NCBI RefSeq assembly: GCF_042242105.1
Contig: NC_092025.1
Coordinates: 15,705,656-15,769,655 of the forward strand
Length of the DNA stretch: 64,000 nucleotides
Direction of reading: 5' to 3'
Source of the DNA: Pempheris klunzingeri
Taxonomy: Eukaryota; Chordata; Actinopteri; Acropomatiformes; Pempheridae
Position 1 is the stretch's first letter. Each line of letters starts with the position of its first letter. Below the pieces are notes generated by a model that was not told where the DNA came from, did not search any database, and saw only the letters and a list, made by a program, of their open reading frames with translations. Positions 61,349 through 64,000 of the stretch are shown piece by piece. Position numbers and translations under genes: made by a program.

Positions 61349-61630
61349 ATGGCCGATCAAGGTTCAGGAGCTCCTGTTTGTCTATGAAACGTTGTAATTT
61401 TGATAAGGTTTTGTTTGGGTTTCACCTTTGTTTGTATCACAAGCTTAACTTATCATTACTTGCAGTAACAATTTATCTTTATGTTCCACACTGTACTCAT
61501 CTCACTTCTTTCACCTCTCTTTCCTATCCCATCAACTTCCTACCTCATCTATCCCTGTCTTTGTCGTGTTTTTTTTCTTTCCCCAATTCCCTTACCCTCT
61601 CCTAATTCAGTTCAACATCATCAGTGGTGA
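61349..61630 (+). CDS. Upstream ORF of 10 codons in the dpp3 leader (MADQVQHHQW), spliced
   Basis: A likely second leader exon (61322-61361, acceptor ttttag, donor AAG|gttcag) carries ATG in the strong context GCCATGG. Spliced to 61611, it reads ten codons and stops at 61628-61630, 14 bases before the dpp3 ATG at 61645. It cannot be spliced in frame with dpp3. It depends on this small exon being real. Confidence 0.45.
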
Positions 61631-61644
61631 ACCTCAGCCTAAAG

Positions 61645-63837
61645 ATGGTGGACTCACAGTACTACCTCCCAAATGACATTGGTATCTCTGCACTTGACTG
61701 CGGCGAGGCTTTCCGTTTGCTCTCACCTCAGGAGAAGATGTATGCCCACTACCTGTCACGCGCCGCTTGGTACGTTGCAAGTCAAGAACCATAGAAATCA
61801 ATAGAGATGCTAAATGGAATTGAACTTTTGTTTACTGAAGAGTTGGAAGCTGCGCTCGCCAAATAAACATTTGCTGTCGTAGGTATGGTGGCCTGGTAGT
61901 GCTGCTGCAGACTTCCCCAGAGTCGCCAAACATCTTTGTCCTGCTGCAGAAAATCTTCAGGAAGCAGACTCCTGCACAGCTGGAACAGGTGGCCACAGCA
62001 GCTGGACTCAGCTCTGAAGAGTACCAGGTACGCAGTCTTTGTTTCTTTGGCTGTTTCTGGTGCTGTCTTCACACACAATTTCTTCCACACACACACACAC
62101 ACACACATTCAAACATGTGTTAAGATATCCATTGTGCTATGCAACACATTTTTTCCTTTTGTGTTAATTTTAGGCCTTCTTGGTGTATGCAGCAGGTCTG
62201 TATGCCAATATGGGAAACTACAAGTCTTTTGGAGACACCAAGTTCATCCCAAATCTACCTAAGGTGAGAAAATCTTCTGTGACACCTGCTTTTATAACCG
62301 TTTTACAGGGAGGGGACCCAATAAAATTAACACCTACACAATGTAATGCAACAACCCCATCAAAAAAGTTAAGAATTTCCACAATGTTGAATCAACAGAT
62401 CTCTAACTGCTGCAGCATATTTCAAGATGTCTGTATCTGTGGTATGTTCACCCAGGACAAGCTGAAAGCTCTGGTGATTGCCAGCCAGGCATTTCAGGAG
62501 CAGCCCGCTGAGATGGAGGCTCTGTGGGACAGCTGCTCATGTCTCATCTACTCCCTGGAAGACAGACAGAAGCAGCTGGGGCTGGGAGACAAGGTGGGAT
62601 CTTGTATAATTCAATACAGAGTTTAGGCAAAACTGTTGTCATGTAATATTTAATGAAATGTGCCGTCAGGGCTGCTCTTGAGAGGGCATTTCTCATTCTG
62701 CATTGTAAGCACAGGCTTAGGGTTGTTCTTTCTGGCAGATATGTATGTTCTAATCCAAAAGCCCTCAGTAATTGTTCTTTCTCTGCTTTCCTCCTTTTCT
62801 CATTTATTGAGCTGTTACTTGTGTCAGACAAATTGAATATTTTCAAGTAGAAAGTTAAATGTTCTACATGTTCGTGTCTTCAGATTGGCTGCCAACAGCA
62901 TCAGTTGTCCTTCAGGAAGAACTACAGGCGACCCAGTACTGTGACCCCTATGAGAAAATGTATGGCTCATGAAGTATTTTTGCTATGTTTTTCTTCAGGG
63001 AATCACCACCTACTTCTCAGGAAACTGCTGCCTGGAGGATGCTGAGCTGGCTCAGAAATTCCTTGACTCTAAAGTAAGCTGAATTCACACTTAAAATAAA
63101 TATTCATATTCCCATTGTTCTTTCCCCAATCTTTTGTAATATTCTGTGCTTAATGTTTCTCTTTTTACTCCTTTCTGACATTAATTCCCTTTCTTTGTTG
63201 CACTCAGTTTGCTTTTCTCTTAATCTCACCTCTGCCGTCCACTTTGACGGTTCATCCTGTCTCTGTGGTGTCTTACAGATTACTTACTCTTCACTGTGTT
63301 CTTGTGGTTTGTCTCTAGAAACTGTCTGCTTACAACACCCGTCTGTTTAAGAAGGAAAACGGAGGTAAAGCGTGCTACGAGGTGCGCTTGGCCTCAGCTG
63401 TGCAGAAAGGTCGGTACTACAGTAAAGTAAATGACATTTACGTGACAACCACAATAAGATTTGTGATCATTTACAAATTTACGTTGCAGTTCACCAGCTA
63501 TAATGCACTTGTGACAGATTTGGCACACAGAATTTAATATGTATCACGTGTCATGCAGACTCCATATGTCATGCTAGAGACGCTCTAGCTTGTGAACTCA
63601 AATGCATTATGATTGCTGAAAAATGGATGTGACGAGATAACGTGCCTCTCGAATGTTGTTAATGATGCTATGCAGTCCGTGACTAAATGACACAACTGCC
63701 TCACAGACTGTGCAGTGGAGGGGGAATGCGAGTCATGCTGCGGCAGCTTCAGCTATGAAGACAAAGAGTTCACTGTGAAGAGGGGAGACTATGCTGCTCT
63801 CATGGAGAAAGTCAGCTATTACCTCCAACAAGCACAG
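61645..63837 (+). CDS. dpp3: Dipeptidyl peptidase III, N-terminal part (265 codons in window, continues to the right)
   Basis: DPP3 is a cytosolic zinc exopeptidase that removes dipeptides from the N terminus of short peptides such as enkephalins and angiotensins, and also binds KEAP1. Exons in the window: 61645-61769, 61883-62027, 62174-62263, 62456-62593, 62999-63073, 63319-63409, 63707-63837. Translation begins MVDSQYYLPNDIGISALDC, then EAFRLLSPQEKMYAHYLSRA, WYGGLVVLLQTSPESP, EYQAFLVYAAGLYANMGNYK, SFGDTKFIPNLPK, GITTYFSGNCCLEDAELAQK, LSAYNTRLFK, and KRGDYAALMEKV. This tracks human DPP3 closely in order and spacing. The human enzyme has about 737 residues. The zinc motif (HELLGH) and EECRAE lie beyond the window, so activity cannot be judged here. 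The exon at 63707 ends in phase 0 at a good donor, so the gene should go on. Confidence 0.95.
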
Positions 63838-64000
63838 GTGAGAGCAAAATGTGTGAATTTCAGTGTAACAAAAACCCAAAGAAGTGTACTATTTAAGTTG
63901 TCGGAGTTGATAACATGTCATTAAGACGCCTGAAAGTAAAAGAAAAAGAGGCCAAAATGACAGACGATATTAAAATTGCAAGTTAAAATGAATGTGAAAG

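Overview
The window is vertebrate nuclear DNA, most likely from a percomorph teleost fish. It has many small introns with GT...AG borders, dense (AC/GT)n microsatellites, and several interspersed-repeat families typical of fish. Seven protein-coding genes all lie on the + strand, and one tRNA gene lies on the - strand. Gene models below come from reading exon-intron junctions by eye and checking that reading phase is kept across every junction. Product names rest on remembered family sequences, not on a search.

Layout: a 2.4 kb upstream region with a 60-bp tandem repeat at the left edge; arr3 (cone-type visual arrestin, coding 4334-8396); znrd2 (SSSCA1/p27 zinc-ribbon protein, 10376-11783); fam89b (LRAP25 leucine-repeat adaptor, 13456-14329); ehbp1l1 (EH-domain-binding-protein-1-like, 17884-43645, about 32 coding exons and about 2,793 codons); rce1 (CAAX prenyl endoprotease, 45361-48258); an 8 kb gene-poor, repeat-rich stretch; cd248 (endosialin, 56524-59947); tRNA-Ser(GCU) on the - strand (60531-60612); and the 5' part of dpp3 (dipeptidyl peptidase III, from 61645 to beyond the right edge).

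The order znrd2-fam89b-ehbp1l1 followed by rce1, cd248 and dpp3 matches the content of human 11q13. arr3 is on human Xq13, so its place at the left end marks a fish-specific or ancestral linkage. Functions are varied: cone phototransduction shut-off (arr3), LIMK/actin adaptor (fam89b), Rab8/10-linked membrane traffic (ehbp1l1), prenyl-protein maturation (rce1), a stromal/perivascular transmembrane receptor (cd248) and cytosolic peptide turnover (dpp3). The one suggestive link is that ehbp1l1 ends in a CAAX box (CVLQ), while the next gene, rce1, encodes the protease that trims CAAX boxes.

I found no new multi-gene system. The best leads are: a very enlarged ehbp1l1 with phase-matched cassette exons; a hAT-type MITE with a perfect 8-bp target-site duplication that overlaps a splice donor; a templated-insertion scar between arr3 and znrd2; a GC-AG intron in cd248, a gene that is intronless in mammals; a cd248 with five EGF modules instead of three; an arr3 microexon with a tandem acceptor; and a strong-context uORF just ahead of dpp3. 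No retroviral, LTR or Polinton-like element was recognised.
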